Source: an uncultured Sphingomonadaceae bacterium (GTDB lineage: Bacteria > Pseudomonadota > Alphaproteobacteria > Sphingomonadales > Sphingomonadaceae). From it: a stretch of DNA of 64,000 nucleotides. A program made the translations under genes and the position numbers. The stretch covers positions 372,001-436,000 of the forward strand of contig CANMFX010000003.1 of the NCBI GenBank assembly GCA_947497315.1, given 5' to 3'. The notes beneath the pieces were generated by a model. The model was not told the origin of the DNA and made no database searches. It saw only the letters and a program-made list of their open reading frames with translations. This document shows positions 27,241 to 36,694 of this stretch, in pieces. Position 1 is the first letter of the stretch. Each line of letters starts with the position of its first letter.

Positions 27241-28488
27241 TTAAGATCTGTTGATTTTCAATGGTTGAGTCTCCAACCGTGACAGCGATCTCCACAGCCA
27301 TTCCAATGGACCATAGCGAAAGCGCATCAGCCACGGTTTGGACCAGAGCAGCATGATAATCCACGCGCTGGGCACGAACAGGTAGAGTTCGGCACGATCT
27401 ATCTGACCATAAAGACCCAGGCCCCAGCCGTAAAAGATAAAGGTCATCAATATACTGGTGCCGATATAGTTGGAAAAAGCCACGCGTCCGGCGGCAGCAA
27501 TCCGGTGCAGCAAGGGGCTGTTAGACAGTGTCTTGATCAGCAAAATGAACAAGGCCGCATAACCAATTGTCATCATCAGGCGCGATGGCATCGACCAAGC
27601 CACACTGCTGTTAAAGTCGATCAGCGGATCGAATTGATTTAATATCATCAAGGCTGCCAATGGAACCAGCAGCAGGAGGCCCATGAACGTGAAACCGATG
27701 CCGAATCTCTTGTAGCGCGCCGTTTCCCATTCACCGGTCATGAAACGGTTTTTGTAAAGCGCCATGCCGATCATCATGAACGGCAGAGTTTCTGGAAAAC
27801 TCATCAACACCATACCGATTGGACCCCACCAGTGTTCGGCGAGTTTGTCCGCAAATATGGTTGTGTAACTACCTTGATGAATGGCAATATCTTTGGCCAA
27901 TGCAGATGCGCTGGTCGCGATGTCTTTCATTGCCTCCTGATATTCCATGTCCATGGCGGAACCGGGGCCAGCCTCTATGGCAAGAGCTTGCAGGTAAATC
28001 AGGCTACCCGTGAACAGCAGAAAGACTGTAAACCCGACACAATAGATGACTAGTCCGGTGCGGATGAGCTTTTTACTGTCCCAATGAGCCACCAGGAATG
28101 CGACGCAACCGATTATGGCATAGAGAAACAGGATATCGCCCCACCAGATCAGAAAATAATGCGCCAAACCAAATAACGCCAACCAGAACATGCGCGAATA
28201 GTGGACCTTCGCCGGATTTTCTCCTTTGGCTTGAGCGCGCTCGATGACCAGCATCATGCTCGCACCAAACAGGATGGTGAACAGTCCCCGCATCTTGCCA
28301 TCGACGAAGAGGAAAGACATCAACCAGGCGATGACATCTGGTGTGTCCGTACCACCGTAAACGGAGGGGCTCATATAAGCCATTTCCGGCATGGAAAAGG
28401 CGATAATGTTCATCAGCAATATGCCCATGACCGCAAAGCCGCGCAAAGCATCCAGGGTCAAATAGCGTGTGTTCTCTGGAGCGTTCAT
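27241..28488 (-). CDS. DUF418 family membrane protein
   Basis: A 415-residue inner-membrane protein with about ten hydrophobic helices. The N-terminus RYLTLDALRGFAVMGILLMNI and GLFTILFGASMMLVIER are the family's first two blocks, and the C-terminal third (GRVAFSNYIGTSILMTFIFYGWGLGLYG, then the short Trp/Pro-rich end PLEWLWRSL) is the DUF418 domain proper. These proteins are distantly related to acyltransferase-3 membrane proteins. No substrate is known. It lies 42 bases downstream of the nitroreductase on the same strand. Confidence 0.88.
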   Translation of the reverse strand: MNAPENTRYLTLDALRGFAVMGILLMNIIAFSMPEMAYMSPSVYGGTDTPDVIAWLMSFLFVDGKMRGLFTILFGASMMLVIERAQAKGENPAKVHYSRMFWLALFGLAHYFLIWWGDILFLYAIIGCVAFLVAHWDSKKLIRTGLVIYCVGFTVFLLFTGSLIYLQALAIEAGPGSAMDMEYQEAMKDIATSASALAKDIAIHQGSYTTIFADKLAEHWWGPIGMVLMSFPETLPFMMIGMALYKNRFMTGEWETARYKRFGIGFTFMGLLLLVPLAALMILNQFDPLIDFNSSVAWSMPSRLMMTIGYAALFILLIKTLSNSPLLHRIAAAGRVAFSNYIGTSILMTFIFYGWGLGLYGQIDRAELYLFVPSAWIIMLLWSKPWLMRFRYGPLEWLWRSLSRLETQPLKINRS

Positions 28489-28530
28489 TTTATCTCTTTC
28501 GCTGAGTGAACCAGAATGGAATAGATATTT

Positions 28531-29205
28531 TCAAAGCCAGCTGGCAATTTGATCCAGCGGCTTTTTATATGTTGCGTGAACAGGGATAGTCGCATCTGAG
28601 GCAGGTTTGCCGACCACCAGTACCATCATTGGTTTTTCATTGGCGGGCCGCTCGCAAAGCTCGTTTAGAAACTTCATCGGATTGGGCGTATGGGTAAGGG
28701 TGGCGAGACCGGCATCATGTAGTGCGGTGATCAGCATGCCGGCGGCAATACCGACGCTTTCGTTGACGTAATAGTTTTGCTTCATCTCGCCGGGCATCAT
28801 GCCGCCCTTACGCTGACCGAATATGACAATAAGATAGGGCGCTATCTCGAGAAACGGTTTGTCTGCATCGGTGCCGAGCGGGCCAAGTGCTTCCAGCCAC
28901 TCGTCGCTGGCTTTGTTTTCGTAAAATTCCCGCTCTTCCCGTTCGGCGGCCTCACGCAGCGCCTTTTTCTTGGCTGCAGACTCAATGACAGCAAAATGCC
29001 ATGGCTGATGATTGGCGCCATTTGGCGCAGTGCCAGCAGCCAGTAATGCGTTCTCGATCACAGCACGCGGAATGGCTTCATCACTAAAATAGCGGCAAGT
29101 GCGCCGCAATTTCAGGCTGTCATAAAAAGCTCTGGATCGTGCGATGCGCTCCTCGTCGGAATAGTCCGGTAGCTCGGTATAGGGCAGGGTATCATGGGGT
29201 TTCAT
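28531..29205 (-). CDS. Nitroreductase family flavoprotein
   Basis: A 224-residue FMN enzyme of the nitroreductase superfamily, of the branch that includes iodotyrosine deiodinase and BluB. Markers are the FMN-phosphate site [31 protein letters not shown], and [21 protein letters not shown] in the second half, followed by VLVVGKPA. A lid region rich in Glu and Lys (residues 90-110) is where deiodinase-like members bind substrate. Physiological substrate cannot be named. It is divergent from Coq4, sharing a 195-bp control region that contains an operator-like inverted repeat. Confidence 0.83.
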   Translation of the reverse strand: MKPHDTLPYTELPDYSDEERIARSRAFYDSLKLRRTCRYFSDEAIPRAVIENALLAAGTAPNGANHQPWHFAVIESAAKKKALREAAEREEREFYENKASDEWLEALGPLGTDADKPFLEIAPYLIVIFGQRKGGMMPGEMKQNYYVNESVGIAAGMLITALHDAGLATLTHTPNPMKFLNELCERPANEKPMMVLVVGKPASDATIPVHATYKKPLDQIASWL

Positions 29206-29337
29206 CGCTGATTCCTTGGCGAATGTTAAATTTCAAAGTTCACACAAATCACACCCGATTTTGCCGGGCAAGCGCGAGCCGGATTGGTCTGCGTTGTCAT
29301 AGCCATCAGCTGCAGGGTAGGAAAGAAAATATCATTA

Positions 29338-29375
29338 TTGACATTAGTGTCAGTAGTCGTTATCAAGCTTATAAC
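29338..29375 (+). promoter_or_regulatory. Coq4 promoter with overlapping operator-like inverted repeat
   Basis: TTGACA at 29338-29343 is a perfect -35 box; 17 bases later comes TATCAA (29361-29366), with TATAAC at 29370-29375 as an alternative -10. The inverted repeat TGACA-TTAG-TGTCA (29339-29352) overlaps the -35, a layout typical of a repressor operator. It may also serve the divergent nitroreductase gene. Confidence 0.5.
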
Positions 29376-29400
29376 AATAGACAATAAAGCGATTCCTTTT

Positions 29401-30204
29401 ATGACGACTTCTTCCCAAGCCATCTCTCCAGCGGACATGCCTCTTCTCAACCTTGAACACTCCACGCCGGGCATCCGTCCGGTCAAGGCGTTTCGTCATT
29501 TCCGTAACCTGATTGCGGACAAGGAAGATACGGCGGAAGTATTCCACATTATCGAAGCGCTGGCGGGGAAGGCCTTTGTCCGCAATGCCAAGCGCTTCTT
29601 GAAAAGTCCGCATGCACAGGAATTGATGGAGCGCAATGTCGATTTGCCAACCATGCTCGATAATCATGACAAGCTGCGCGAGCTTCCTGCCGACAGCCTG
29701 GGACAGGCCTATGTTCGTTTCATGGAAAAAGAAGGTCTGACTGCTGCCGGACTGGTGGCTGAGTTTGACCGCTACGGCGCGAACTATGAAAAGCGCAACG
29801 ATGTTACCGAATGGTTTGGCGACCGGATGCGCGATACACATGATTTGCTGCATGTTTTAACCGGCTATGGCCGCGATGCTTTGGGTGAACAATGTGTGCT
29901 GGCCTTCACATATGGCCAGAACCCCAATCTTGGAATTCTATTCATCGCTTATGCCGGCGCATTGGAAATGAAGAAGCAGGCACCGTCCGATGCGCCTGTT
30001 CTGAAAGCCGTTCGCGAGGGTCAAAAACTGGGTAAGGCGGCCAAAAGACTGGCTTATTATGATATTGAAAAGATACTGGCCATGCCGCTCGACGAAGCAC
30101 GCGCTTTTTTGAATATCAGTGAGCCGATCTATTACAAGCAGGCCCATGCCGCTTATGAAGCGCAGGGAATTGATCCCTATAACTTGTTGGGTCATCCGGC
30201 CTAG
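29401..30204 (+). CDS. coq4: Ubiquinone biosynthesis protein Coq4 family
   Basis: A 267-residue Coq4-family protein, linked to ubiquinone synthesis; human COQ4 was recently shown to perform oxidative decarboxylation at C1 of the ring, and the bacterial form is believed to act similarly or as a scaffold. The zinc motif HDxxHx11E is exact: His147, Asp148, His151 and Glu163, in DTHDLLHVLTGYGRDALGEQ. The frame is open upstream to 29284, but the ATG at 29401 matches the family start and lies downstream of the best promoter. Confidence 0.88.
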   Translation: MTTSSQAISPADMPLLNLEHSTPGIRPVKAFRHFRNLIADKEDTAEVFHIIEALAGKAFVRNAKRFLKSPHAQELMERNVDLPTMLDNHDKLRELPADSLGQAYVRFMEKEGLTAAGLVAEFDRYGANYEKRNDVTEWFGDRMRDTHDLLHVLTGYGRDALGEQCVLAFTYGQNPNLGILFIAYAGALEMKKQAPSDAPVLKAVREGQKLGKAAKRLAYYDIEKILAMPLDEARAFLNISEPIYYKQAHAAYEAQGIDPYNLLGHPA

Positions 30205-30218
30205 GATTGGAAGAGTGT

Positions 30219-30641
30219 CTACTGCACTGCTTCTATTTTTTTGACCAATATATCGTAGCCTTTGACGGAGTTTTCTATCTCCATCTCCGCTTTGTTCAGT
30301 CTTTCTGACGACTGCATGACTTTTTCTTCCAGCTGATTGACGCGCGACCTGATTTGTGGATTGGTTCGGGACCATGTTCTCAGATCAGAAAGCGTCTGGT
30401 CGACGGCCTCTTGTGCGGCGGCAACTTCTGTTTTGGCGGCCTCGGCCTGATCGCGAACCTCTTTGGCTTGCAATTCAACCTCAACTCCGAATGCACTGAA
30501 GCGGCCAATATTTGTCTTTCCCAATTGTTCTCCAAATTCGATTGGGAAAAACAGGAAAAAGACCAATATTCCCAAAACGCACAGGTCACGAATCAGCGTC
30601 AGTGCATTCTTACCGATCTCTGTCCAGTGTAGCTCCGTCAT
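30219..30641 (-). CDS. Membrane-anchored coiled-coil protein, unknown function
   Basis: A 140-residue protein with one N-terminal membrane helix (residues about 16-35, LIRDLCVLGILVFFLFFPIEF) and a long heptad-patterned region from about residue 60 to the end (KEVRDQAEAAKTEVAAAQEA, RVNQLEEKVMQSSERLNKAE), predicted to form a coiled coil. It is not assigned to any family. Orientation is convergent with Coq4 (14 bases between stops) and divergent from the Bor-like gene. Start ATG at 30641 after AGGACAG. Confidence 0.6.
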   Translation of the reverse strand: MTELHWTEIGKNALTLIRDLCVLGILVFFLFFPIEFGEQLGKTNIGRFSAFGVEVELQAKEVRDQAEAAKTEVAAAQEAVDQTLSDLRTWSRTNPQIRSRVNQLEEKVMQSSERLNKAEMEIENSVKGYDILVKKIEAVQ

Positions 30642-30758
30642 ATCACTGTCCTGTTCTTGATGTGATTACCCACATTGCTCTTAGGTGCTCTTTTGCTCTG
30701 GCATATTGCGAATTGTCAGTTTTTGCTGCCGATCAGATGTTATAAATCCCCCATTGTG

Positions 30759-30805
30759 ATCGGGCGGCGTTTAAGCGATAAACAATCAGGGTCGCCCGAT
30801 TTTTC
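30759..30805 (+). terminator. Leader stem-loop with T-run upstream of the Bor-like gene
   Basis: ATCGGGCG (30759-30766) pairs perfectly with CGCCCGAT (30793-30800), and TTTTTC follows. It has the form of an intrinsic terminator but lies 50 bases before a start codon and 15 bases after a TATAAA box, so it may be an attenuator in the leader of the Bor-like gene. The 26-base loop is long, leaving room for an alternative fold. Confidence 0.45.
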
Positions 30806-30854
30806 AACCTTTGCGTTCAACGACGGGCTGCCGGTTGTGAGAGGGGACAAGATC

Positions 30855-31166
30855 ATGGAGATACGGTTTTTATCCATTTTGATCGGAGCTGTGCTGCTAT
30901 CGAGCTGCGCCGAGCATCGGCTGGTGGTAGAGCGACCTAATCCCGACGGCGAGCATGCCATAGTGAATAGCAAAGCCTATCTTCTGCCCAGGGGCCAACC
31001 ACGCAATGTTGCCGAGTGTCAGACGAACTTGATCGATGAGGTACGCGTCAAAACCAATTTCGGACAGTCGTTGATTACGGTACTGACGCTTGGCATCTAT
31101 CAGCCAGCCACCATCGAATATTACTGTGCCAAGGTACCTTCGGATGAAGGTAGCACCGACGAATAA
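30855..31166 (+). CDS. Bor/Iss-family lipoprotein
   Basis: A 103-residue lipoprotein (lipobox LSSC, Cys18) resembling phage lambda Bor and plasmid Iss, outer-membrane lipoproteins linked to serum resistance in E. coli. The similarity covers the second half: a Cys after NVAE, then the strand pattern ending in the diagnostic TLGIYQP (78-84; TLGIYTP in Bor) and EYYC at residues 88-91. The ATG after GAGGGG at 30855 is chosen; the frame is open further upstream without signal. Biological role in a free-living bacterium is unknown. Confidence 0.7.
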   Translation: MEIRFLSILIGAVLLSSCAEHRLVVERPNPDGEHAIVNSKAYLLPRGQPRNVAECQTNLIDEVRVKTNFGQSLITVLTLGIYQPATIEYYCAKVPSDEGSTDE

Positions 31167-31195
31167 TCCACGACATTCAGCCGGACGGGAGAAAC

Positions 31196-32725
31196 ATGAT
31201 GCCCCCCAATCAAATTCAGGTGAACAATAATATTGAATGGGTGAACCATCATTTCAATATCCAGGTGCCGATTGCCAAGCGGTTGAGAGTGCATAACGAA
31301 AACCCAACCCGTGCCTCCATGTCGGGCATGCGGGCAACGGCAGCGCGATTGCAGGGGATTATCGCTGACGCCTTGCAGGCCGGAGTGCAGATACGAGCTT
31401 GCGGATCGCGCTGGTCCTTCTCTGATATACCGGCCGTCAAGGATGGTTGGGTAGTGGAAACTGCCAATCTCGACTGGACATTCAAAGTTGGATCGAATGA
31501 TGTTGATGTGAACAGCGCCACGTCGGTCGATGACCTGTACCTGGTGCAATGCGGGACCAATATTTCCAAGATTAACGAGCGGCTAGAGACCAAAACGCGC
31601 CGCCGTGCGTTGCGGACATCGGGGGCGAGCAACGGTCAGACCATTGCCGGTGCGATCGGGACTGGCGTCCATGGTTCGGCGATTGACGTGGGCGCGATGG
31701 AGAGCGAGGTTGCTGGTATCCAGATTTTGACGGCCAACCAGAATCTTTGGATCGAACCGGCCAGAGCACCCGTGATGACAGCGAACTTCGCAGCGAAACT
31801 GGGGGCAACGCTGGTGCGTGATGATGCCAAATTTGATGCTGCGATTGTCAGCCTCGGTGCTCTTGGTATTGTTCATAGCGTGATGCTGCGTTCTACAGGA
31901 CGCTATCTGCTTAACTCGTCGCTGCTCCATATTCCCTATGGCCAACTGCAAGGCGCGCTTAACATGCTGGATTTCAGGGGGTCAGGCTTGCCCGACCAGA
32001 CCCGCAGGCCTTATTTTTTCCAGGTGATCCTGGATCCCAACAAGATGGACATTGGGTATACGACCGTGCGGTACAAGGAACTGTGTCCGCCGGGATACCG
32101 GCCGGATTATAACCTGAAATCCGAAGCAGAACCGGGAACCGATCTGCCGCGCCTGATTGCGTCGGCGATCAAGATGTTCCCGGACTTGCGCAACACTGCC
32201 ACGAGTTTGCTGATCCAGGCCGAGCTGAAAGTGCGTTCCGACCGACCGCATGAATGGCGACTACCCGGCGAAACCTATAGCTTTACCAGCGCGCGAGAGG
32301 GGATTGCGAGTTCCGGTTTTGCTGTGCCGATTGCGCAGGTAACAACCGCGCTTGAAATTATGCGTCAGGCGTTTCTGGTCCACAAAAGCGCGCCGGTAGT
32401 GTTCACATGTCGCTATGCGCAAAAATCGCCCGGTATGATGGCATTCACGCGCTATGATCCATGCTGCGTAATTGATATTGACGGCATCGACACGCCTGCG
32501 ACGCGCAAGCTGATTACGCTGGCCGGTCAGCGGCTGGAGGCGGCAGGGATGCCGTTCACTCAGCATTGGGGCAAGATGCATGACCTCACCAAGACGCGCG
32601 TGCGGCGCGGCTATGGCGGCAGTGTGGATCGCTGGAATCAGGTGCGCAAATTGCTGCTGCCCGATGCGGCCGAACGCGATGCGTTTTCCTCGCCGTTTCT
32701 AAATGACGTAGGCTTGAACGCTTGA
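31196..32725 (+). CDS. FAD-binding oxidoreductase, VAO/PCMH family
   Basis: A 509-residue flavoenzyme of the vanillyl-alcohol oxidase superfamily. The PCMH-type FAD domain occupies the first 230 residues: GMRATAARLQGIIADALQAG, RACGSRWSFSD (diphosphate loop), CGTNISKINERLE and SGASNGQTIAGAIGTGVHGS, the GTGxHG loop seen in sugar-lactone oxidases. The C-terminal half is a substrate cap with no recognisable subfamily motif. Relatives include aldonolactone and alditol oxidases, but a specific alcohol or sugar substrate is not supported. GGGAGA precedes two adjacent ATGs. It follows the Bor-like gene by 29 bases and is probably cotranscribed with it. Confidence 0.78.
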   Translation: MMPPNQIQVNNNIEWVNHHFNIQVPIAKRLRVHNENPTRASMSGMRATAARLQGIIADALQAGVQIRACGSRWSFSDIPAVKDGWVVETANLDWTFKVGSNDVDVNSATSVDDLYLVQCGTNISKINERLETKTRRRALRTSGASNGQTIAGAIGTGVHGSAIDVGAMESEVAGIQILTANQNLWIEPARAPVMTANFAAKLGATLVRDDAKFDAAIVSLGALGIVHSVMLRSTGRYLLNSSLLHIPYGQLQGALNMLDFRGSGLPDQTRRPYFFQVILDPNKMDIGYTTVRYKELCPPGYRPDYNLKSEAEPGTDLPRLIASAIKMFPDLRNTATSLLIQAELKVRSDRPHEWRLPGETYSFTSAREGIASSGFAVPIAQVTTALEIMRQAFLVHKSAPVVFTCRYAQKSPGMMAFTRYDPCCVIDIDGIDTPATRKLITLAGQRLEAAGMPFTQHWGKMHDLTKTRVRRGYGGSVDRWNQVRKLLLPDAAERDAFSSPFLNDVGLNA

Positions 32726-32729
32726 GAGC

Positions 32730-34937
32730 TTAGTCTTTCATCCAGTCGCGGAAGAAACTGTCGCTGGCTTCGCGGAGGTTGGCGACAGGAACAGCCTGTC
32801 CGTTCAAGACAAGCGCATCGCCTTTCACCCTACCGATTTTGGTGAATGGCACTTTTTCTGGATCTAGGTCATCCTCGTTGCGATAGGTCACAATGTAGCG
32901 GCCTTGCGCCTCGCTAAAGGCAAAAGCGCTGGTCATATCTTGGATTTCCGCACCCAAATTGCCTGCTAGCGCCATCTCGGCTAGCGCGACGGCAAGTCCA
33001 CCGTCGCTGACATCATGAACAGCCGTCACTTTACCATCCGTGATCAACTGCCTGACCGTACGGCCCGTCAGGCTTTCATCTTTCAAGTCGACCGTCGGCG
33101 GAGCTCCGTCTTCGCTGCCATGAATTTCTCGCATCCAGAGCGACTGACCCAATTCTTCATAGTGGAAACCAATTGTAGCAATATAGTCCCCATCATTCTT
33201 GAACCCGATGGTCATCATCGTATCGAGATTATCTATCAATCCCACGGCGCCAATAGCCGGGGTCGGTAAAATCGCATGGCTTACGCCATCGGCGCCTGTG
33301 GTCTCGTTATACAGACTCACATTGCCCGACACGATCGGCATGTCGAGCGCTTCACAGGCTTCCGCCATGCCTTCGATGCAACCGACAAATTGCGCCATGA
33401 TATGCGGCTTTTCGGGATTACCAAAGTTCATGCAATCGGTCGTCGCCAGAGGTTTTGCACCGACCGCGGTCAGGTTACGATAAGCTTCGGCAATTGCTTG
33501 TTTGCCGCCCTCGACAGGATCGGCCTTGCAATAGCGCGGGGTACAATCGGTGGTGATTGCCAAACCCTTGTTGGTCCCATGGACGCGAACGACAGCGGCA
33601 TCACCGCCCGAGCGCTGTGCAGTATCAGCACCAACCTGGCTATCATATTGCTCCCAGATCCAGCGGCGCGAGGCGAGGGCGGGGCTTGCCATCATCTTGA
33701 GCAGGTCCGCGCCAATATCGGTGCTTTCCGGAATATCGCCGAGCGGCTTGGTCGCGACATGCGCCTTATATTCTTCTTGGCTGAGATGCGGCCGGTCATA
33801 AAGTGGTGCATCATCGGCGAGCGGGCCGAGCGGAATGTCGCAAACCGTCTCGCCTTTGTGGGTCAGCACCATGCGGCGGGTGTCGGTCACTTCGCCAATC
33901 ACCGCAAAGTCCAGTTCCCACTTCGTGAAAATCGCCTCGGCCATTTCCTCACGGCCGGGTTTCAGGACCATCAGCATGCGTTCCTGGCTTTCGGACAGCA
34001 TCATCTCGTAGGCGGTCATCTCTGTCTCGCGGCATGGCACTTTGTCCATGTCGAGAATGATGCCGACCTCGCCATTGGTCGCCATCTCGACGCTCGAGCT
34101 GGTGAGACCGGCTGCACCCATATCCTGAATCGCGACAATTGCATCGCTTGCCATCAATTCAAGACAGGCCTCGATCAGCAGCTTCTCGGTAAACGGATCG
34201 CCAACCTGAACGGTGGGGCGCTTTTCATCGCTGTCATCATCAAATTCCGCGCTGGCCATGGTCGCACCATGAATGCCGTCGCGGCCGGTTTTCGATCCGA
34301 CATAAACAATCGGGTTGCCAACACCGGAAGCGGCTGAATAGAAAATCTTGTCCGCATCTGCCACGCCGACGGTCATCGCATTGACGATGATATTGCCGTC
34401 ATAGGCCTCGTGAAAATTGGTTTCACCGCCGACGGTTGGGACACCAACACAATTACCGTAGCCACCAATGCCAGCGACCACGCCTTTGACGAGGTGCTTC
34501 ATCTTCGGGTGCTCAGGACGGCCAAAGCGCAGCGCGTTCAAATTCGCCACCGGACGCGCACCCATGGTGAACACGTCGCGCAAGATACCGCCTACGCCGG
34601 TTGCGGCACCCTGATAGGGTTCGATGTAGGACGGGTGGTTATGGCTCTCCATTTTAAAGATCGCGGCCTGGCCGTCGCCTATGTCGATTACACCTGCATT
34701 TTCACCCGGACCGCAAATCACCTGAGGGCCTGTCGTGGGCAGTTTCTTCAAATGCAGGCGCGAGCTTTTGTAGGAACAATGCTCCGACCACATGACCGAA
34801 AAAATGCCGAGCTCCGTGATATTCGGTTCGCGGTCGAGTGCATTGAGTATGCGCTGATATTCCTCTTCGTTGAGGCCATGTTCGGCAACAATTTCAGGTG
34901 TAATTTTTTCGGCGGTGCGCGAGGATGTCTGTGTCAT
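32730..34937 (-). CDS. purL: Phosphoribosylformylglycinamidine synthase subunit PurL
   Basis: Catalytic large subunit of the small-type FGAM synthase, step four of purine synthesis; it works with PurQ (glutaminase) and PurS, both outside the window. The 735-residue length is that of the split PurL rather than the 1,300-residue fused form. Recognisable blocks are [20 protein letters not shown], the P-loop [25 protein letters not shown] (catalytic His), and [20 protein letters not shown] lies five bases before the ATG. It ends four bases from the opposing flavoenzyme gene. Confidence 0.97.
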   Translation of the reverse strand: MTQTSSRTAEKITPEIVAEHGLNEEEYQRILNALDREPNITELGIFSVMWSEHCSYKSSRLHLKKLPTTGPQVICGPGENAGVIDIGDGQAAIFKMESHNHPSYIEPYQGAATGVGGILRDVFTMGARPVANLNALRFGRPEHPKMKHLVKGVVAGIGGYGNCVGVPTVGGETNFHEAYDGNIIVNAMTVGVADADKIFYSAASGVGNPIVYVGSKTGRDGIHGATMASAEFDDDSDEKRPTVQVGDPFTEKLLIEACLELMASDAIVAIQDMGAAGLTSSSVEMATNGEVGIILDMDKVPCRETEMTAYEMMLSESQERMLMVLKPGREEMAEAIFTKWELDFAVIGEVTDTRRMVLTHKGETVCDIPLGPLADDAPLYDRPHLSQEEYKAHVATKPLGDIPESTDIGADLLKMMASPALASRRWIWEQYDSQVGADTAQRSGGDAAVVRVHGTNKGLAITTDCTPRYCKADPVEGGKQAIAEAYRNLTAVGAKPLATTDCMNFGNPEKPHIMAQFVGCIEGMAEACEALDMPIVSGNVSLYNETTGADGVSHAILPTPAIGAVGLIDNLDTMMTIGFKNDGDYIATIGFHYEELGQSLWMREIHGSEDGAPPTVDLKDESLTGRTVRQLITDGKVTAVHDVSDGGLAVALAEMALAGNLGAEIQDMTSAFAFSEAQGRYIVTYRNEDDLDPEKVPFTKIGRVKGDALVLNGQAVPVANLREASDSFFRDWMKD

Positions 34938-35066
34938 GAAAACCCTTTAACGAGCAGTCCCGATTCCGCCTAGTACGAATTGTCATTTTCCAGCACCGCA
35001 TTGCTTTAAGCATCAGAACATGGTTTCATATTGAAACTGAAAATGATTCGATAGTTGGGATGTCAT

Positions 35067-35789
35067 ATGGGAAAAGTGGTTTTGGTTATCGGGGCTGGTG
35101 ATGCGATTGGTAGCGCGATCATGCGGGCTTTCGCAGAGAAGGATTATACTGTCTGCGGTGCACGGCGCGGTGGCGAGAAACTGGAGCCGCTGGTTGAAGA
35201 GCTTCGCAGCGCCGGCAAGCAGGCCCACGGATTTTCCTGTGATGCGCGCAAGGAAGATCAGGTGGAAGCTTTGTTCGCCGATATCGAAGCCAATATCGGC
35301 CCGCTGGATTGCGTGGTGTTTAACGTCGGCGCCAATGTGCCGATGACAATCCTCGACACCAGCGCGCAGAAGTTTCTGAAAATCTGGGAAATGGCAAGTT
35401 TTGCCGGTTTCCTTGCTGGACGTGAAGCAGCGCGCGTCATGACCAAACGTGGCCATGGTTCGATCATCTTTACCGGCGCAACCGCCAGTATGCGCGGGGC
35501 GGCGGGATTTGGCGCCTTTGCCAGCGCTAAGGGCGCGCTCCGCAATATGGTGCAAAGCCTTGCCCGCGAAATGGGGCCACAAAATATTCATGTCGCTCAT
35601 GTCGTGATTGATGCTGCCGTGGATACCGATTGGATCAAGGGCATGCTGCCGGATTATGAGGAGCGCAAAGCCAATGACGGCGTCGTGAATCCGGACGATC
35701 TGGCGCAAAATTATGTGATGTTGCACGAACAGCCGCGCAGTGCCTGGACTTTTGAAATGGATGTCCGGCCCTGGGCTGAAAAATGGTGA
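35067..35789 (+). CDS. SDR-fold protein lacking the usual catalytic Ser and Tyr
   Basis: A 240-residue short-chain dehydrogenase/reductase fold protein. The cofactor site is near normal (VLVIGAGDAIGSAIM, and Arg33-Arg34 favouring NADP), but the active site is not: the YxxxK motif is replaced by Phe151-x3-Lys155 (FASAK), and the residue 13 positions earlier, normally Ser, is Ala138. Similar proteins with Phe here appear widespread in proteobacteria from memory, so this is a conserved subfamily and not a fresh mutation. It may catalyse with other groups or act as a binding protein. The gene is followed closely by an HCCA-isomerase-like gene. Confidence 0.78.
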   Translation: MGKVVLVIGAGDAIGSAIMRAFAEKDYTVCGARRGGEKLEPLVEELRSAGKQAHGFSCDARKEDQVEALFADIEANIGPLDCVVFNVGANVPMTILDTSAQKFLKIWEMASFAGFLAGREAARVMTKRGHGSIIFTGATASMRGAAGFGAFASAKGALRNMVQSLAREMGPQNIHVAHVVIDAAVDTDWIKGMLPDYEERKANDGVVNPDDLAQNYVMLHEQPRSAWTFEMDVRPWAEKW

Positions 35790-35832
35790 TGATCCTGTTC
35801 CGGTACACAGGCACAATGATAAGGAAACCCAG

Positions 35833-36432
35833 ATGACCAAGACGATTGAACTTGTTTTCGATTTTGTAAGCCCGAATGCCTATCTGATCTGGCACCCGCT
35901 AAAGGCATTGGCCGAAAAACATGGTGCCAAGATTGAAGTGCTGCCAGCATTTCTCGGTGGAATGCACAAACTAACCGGCAATGCACCACCTTTTATCCGT
36001 GACGCGGAAGTGAAGGGTAAAAACGCCTATGCCATGCTGGAAATGAACCGATTCATTGCCAAACATGGTATGACCAAATTTCAGATGAACCCGCATTTCC
36101 CATTCAACACCATTAGCCTGCAGCGGATGCTTGTCGCGCTGGAACCGGAAAAGCGCGCAAGCTTTATCGAAACATTGCTGCCTGCAATTTGGGAAGAGCA
36201 GTTGGACGTTACGGATACAGAAGTGCTTGGTAAAATCCTTACAGAAGGCGGCTTTGATGCGGAGGAGCTTTTTGCAAAGACACAGGATCCGGCAGTCAAA
36301 CAGGAATTGATGGACAATGTCGAAAATGTTGTCGGGCGAGGCGCATTCGGCATTCCGACCATGTACATTGATGGTGAGATGTATTTTGGTAAAGAGCGTT
36401 TGATGCAAATTGACGAGCAGTTGGCAACGTGA
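35833..36432 (+). CDS. 2-hydroxychromene-2-carboxylate isomerase / kappa-class GST-like (DsbA fold)
   Basis: A 199-residue thioredoxin-fold protein of the HCCA isomerase group, in which a DsbA-like domain binds glutathione. Ser13 in FVSPNAYL is at the position of the glutathione-activating serine, and [19 protein letters not shown] carries the cis-proline loop and the family C-terminal strand. In aromatic degraders the enzyme isomerises 2-hydroxychromene-2-carboxylate in the naphthalene pathway; without other ring-cleavage genes nearby, a general glutathione transferase role is as likely. Start ATG follows AAGGAAA. Confidence 0.82.
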   Translation: MTKTIELVFDFVSPNAYLIWHPLKALAEKHGAKIEVLPAFLGGMHKLTGNAPPFIRDAEVKGKNAYAMLEMNRFIAKHGMTKFQMNPHFPFNTISLQRMLVALEPEKRASFIETLLPAIWEEQLDVTDTEVLGKILTEGGFDAEELFAKTQDPAVKQELMDNVENVVGRGAFGIPTMYIDGEMYFGKERLMQIDEQLAT

Positions 36433-36508
36433 TCTTGGCCTTGATCCAAGGTTTTTTAAGAGAAAACTGACCTTGTCAGAGCGACGCCAACATGCTGAAG
36501 AATCCCGT

Positions 36509-36688
36509 ATGGAATCTCCTTGCAAAAAAATCTGCGCGATAGATGCGCCGAGCGGTCTTTGCGTGGGTTGCGGCCGCACCTTGTCAGAAATCGGGGAATG
36601 GGCATCCGCCACCGCAGACCGTCAGCAGGAAATATTATCGCTGCTTCCCGCCAGGATGCAGGATATTGGTGAAACTACCGACCAGTGA
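36509..36688 (+). CDS. DUF1289 cysteine-motif protein
   Basis: A 59-residue protein of the DUF1289 family, with four conserved cysteines in [20 protein letters not shown] (C-x3-C-x7-C-x2-C), presumed to bind zinc or an iron-sulfur cluster, followed by [16 protein letters not shown], the family's second block. It is 76 bases downstream of the isomerase gene and six bases from the convergent LysR gene. Function of the family is unknown. Confidence 0.85.
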   Translation: MESPCKKICAIDAPSGLCVGCGRTLSEIGEWASATADRQQEILSLLPARMQDIGETTDQ

Positions 36689-36694
36689 TAGCCA

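Noticed and set aside
33276-34337. Long open frame of 353 codons on the plus strand
   Set aside because: It lies antisense inside purL, whose motifs are unambiguous, and its translation resembles no family.
35013-35840. Open frame of 275 codons on the minus strand
   Set aside because: Antisense to the SDR gene, which has a recognisable cofactor loop and a good start.
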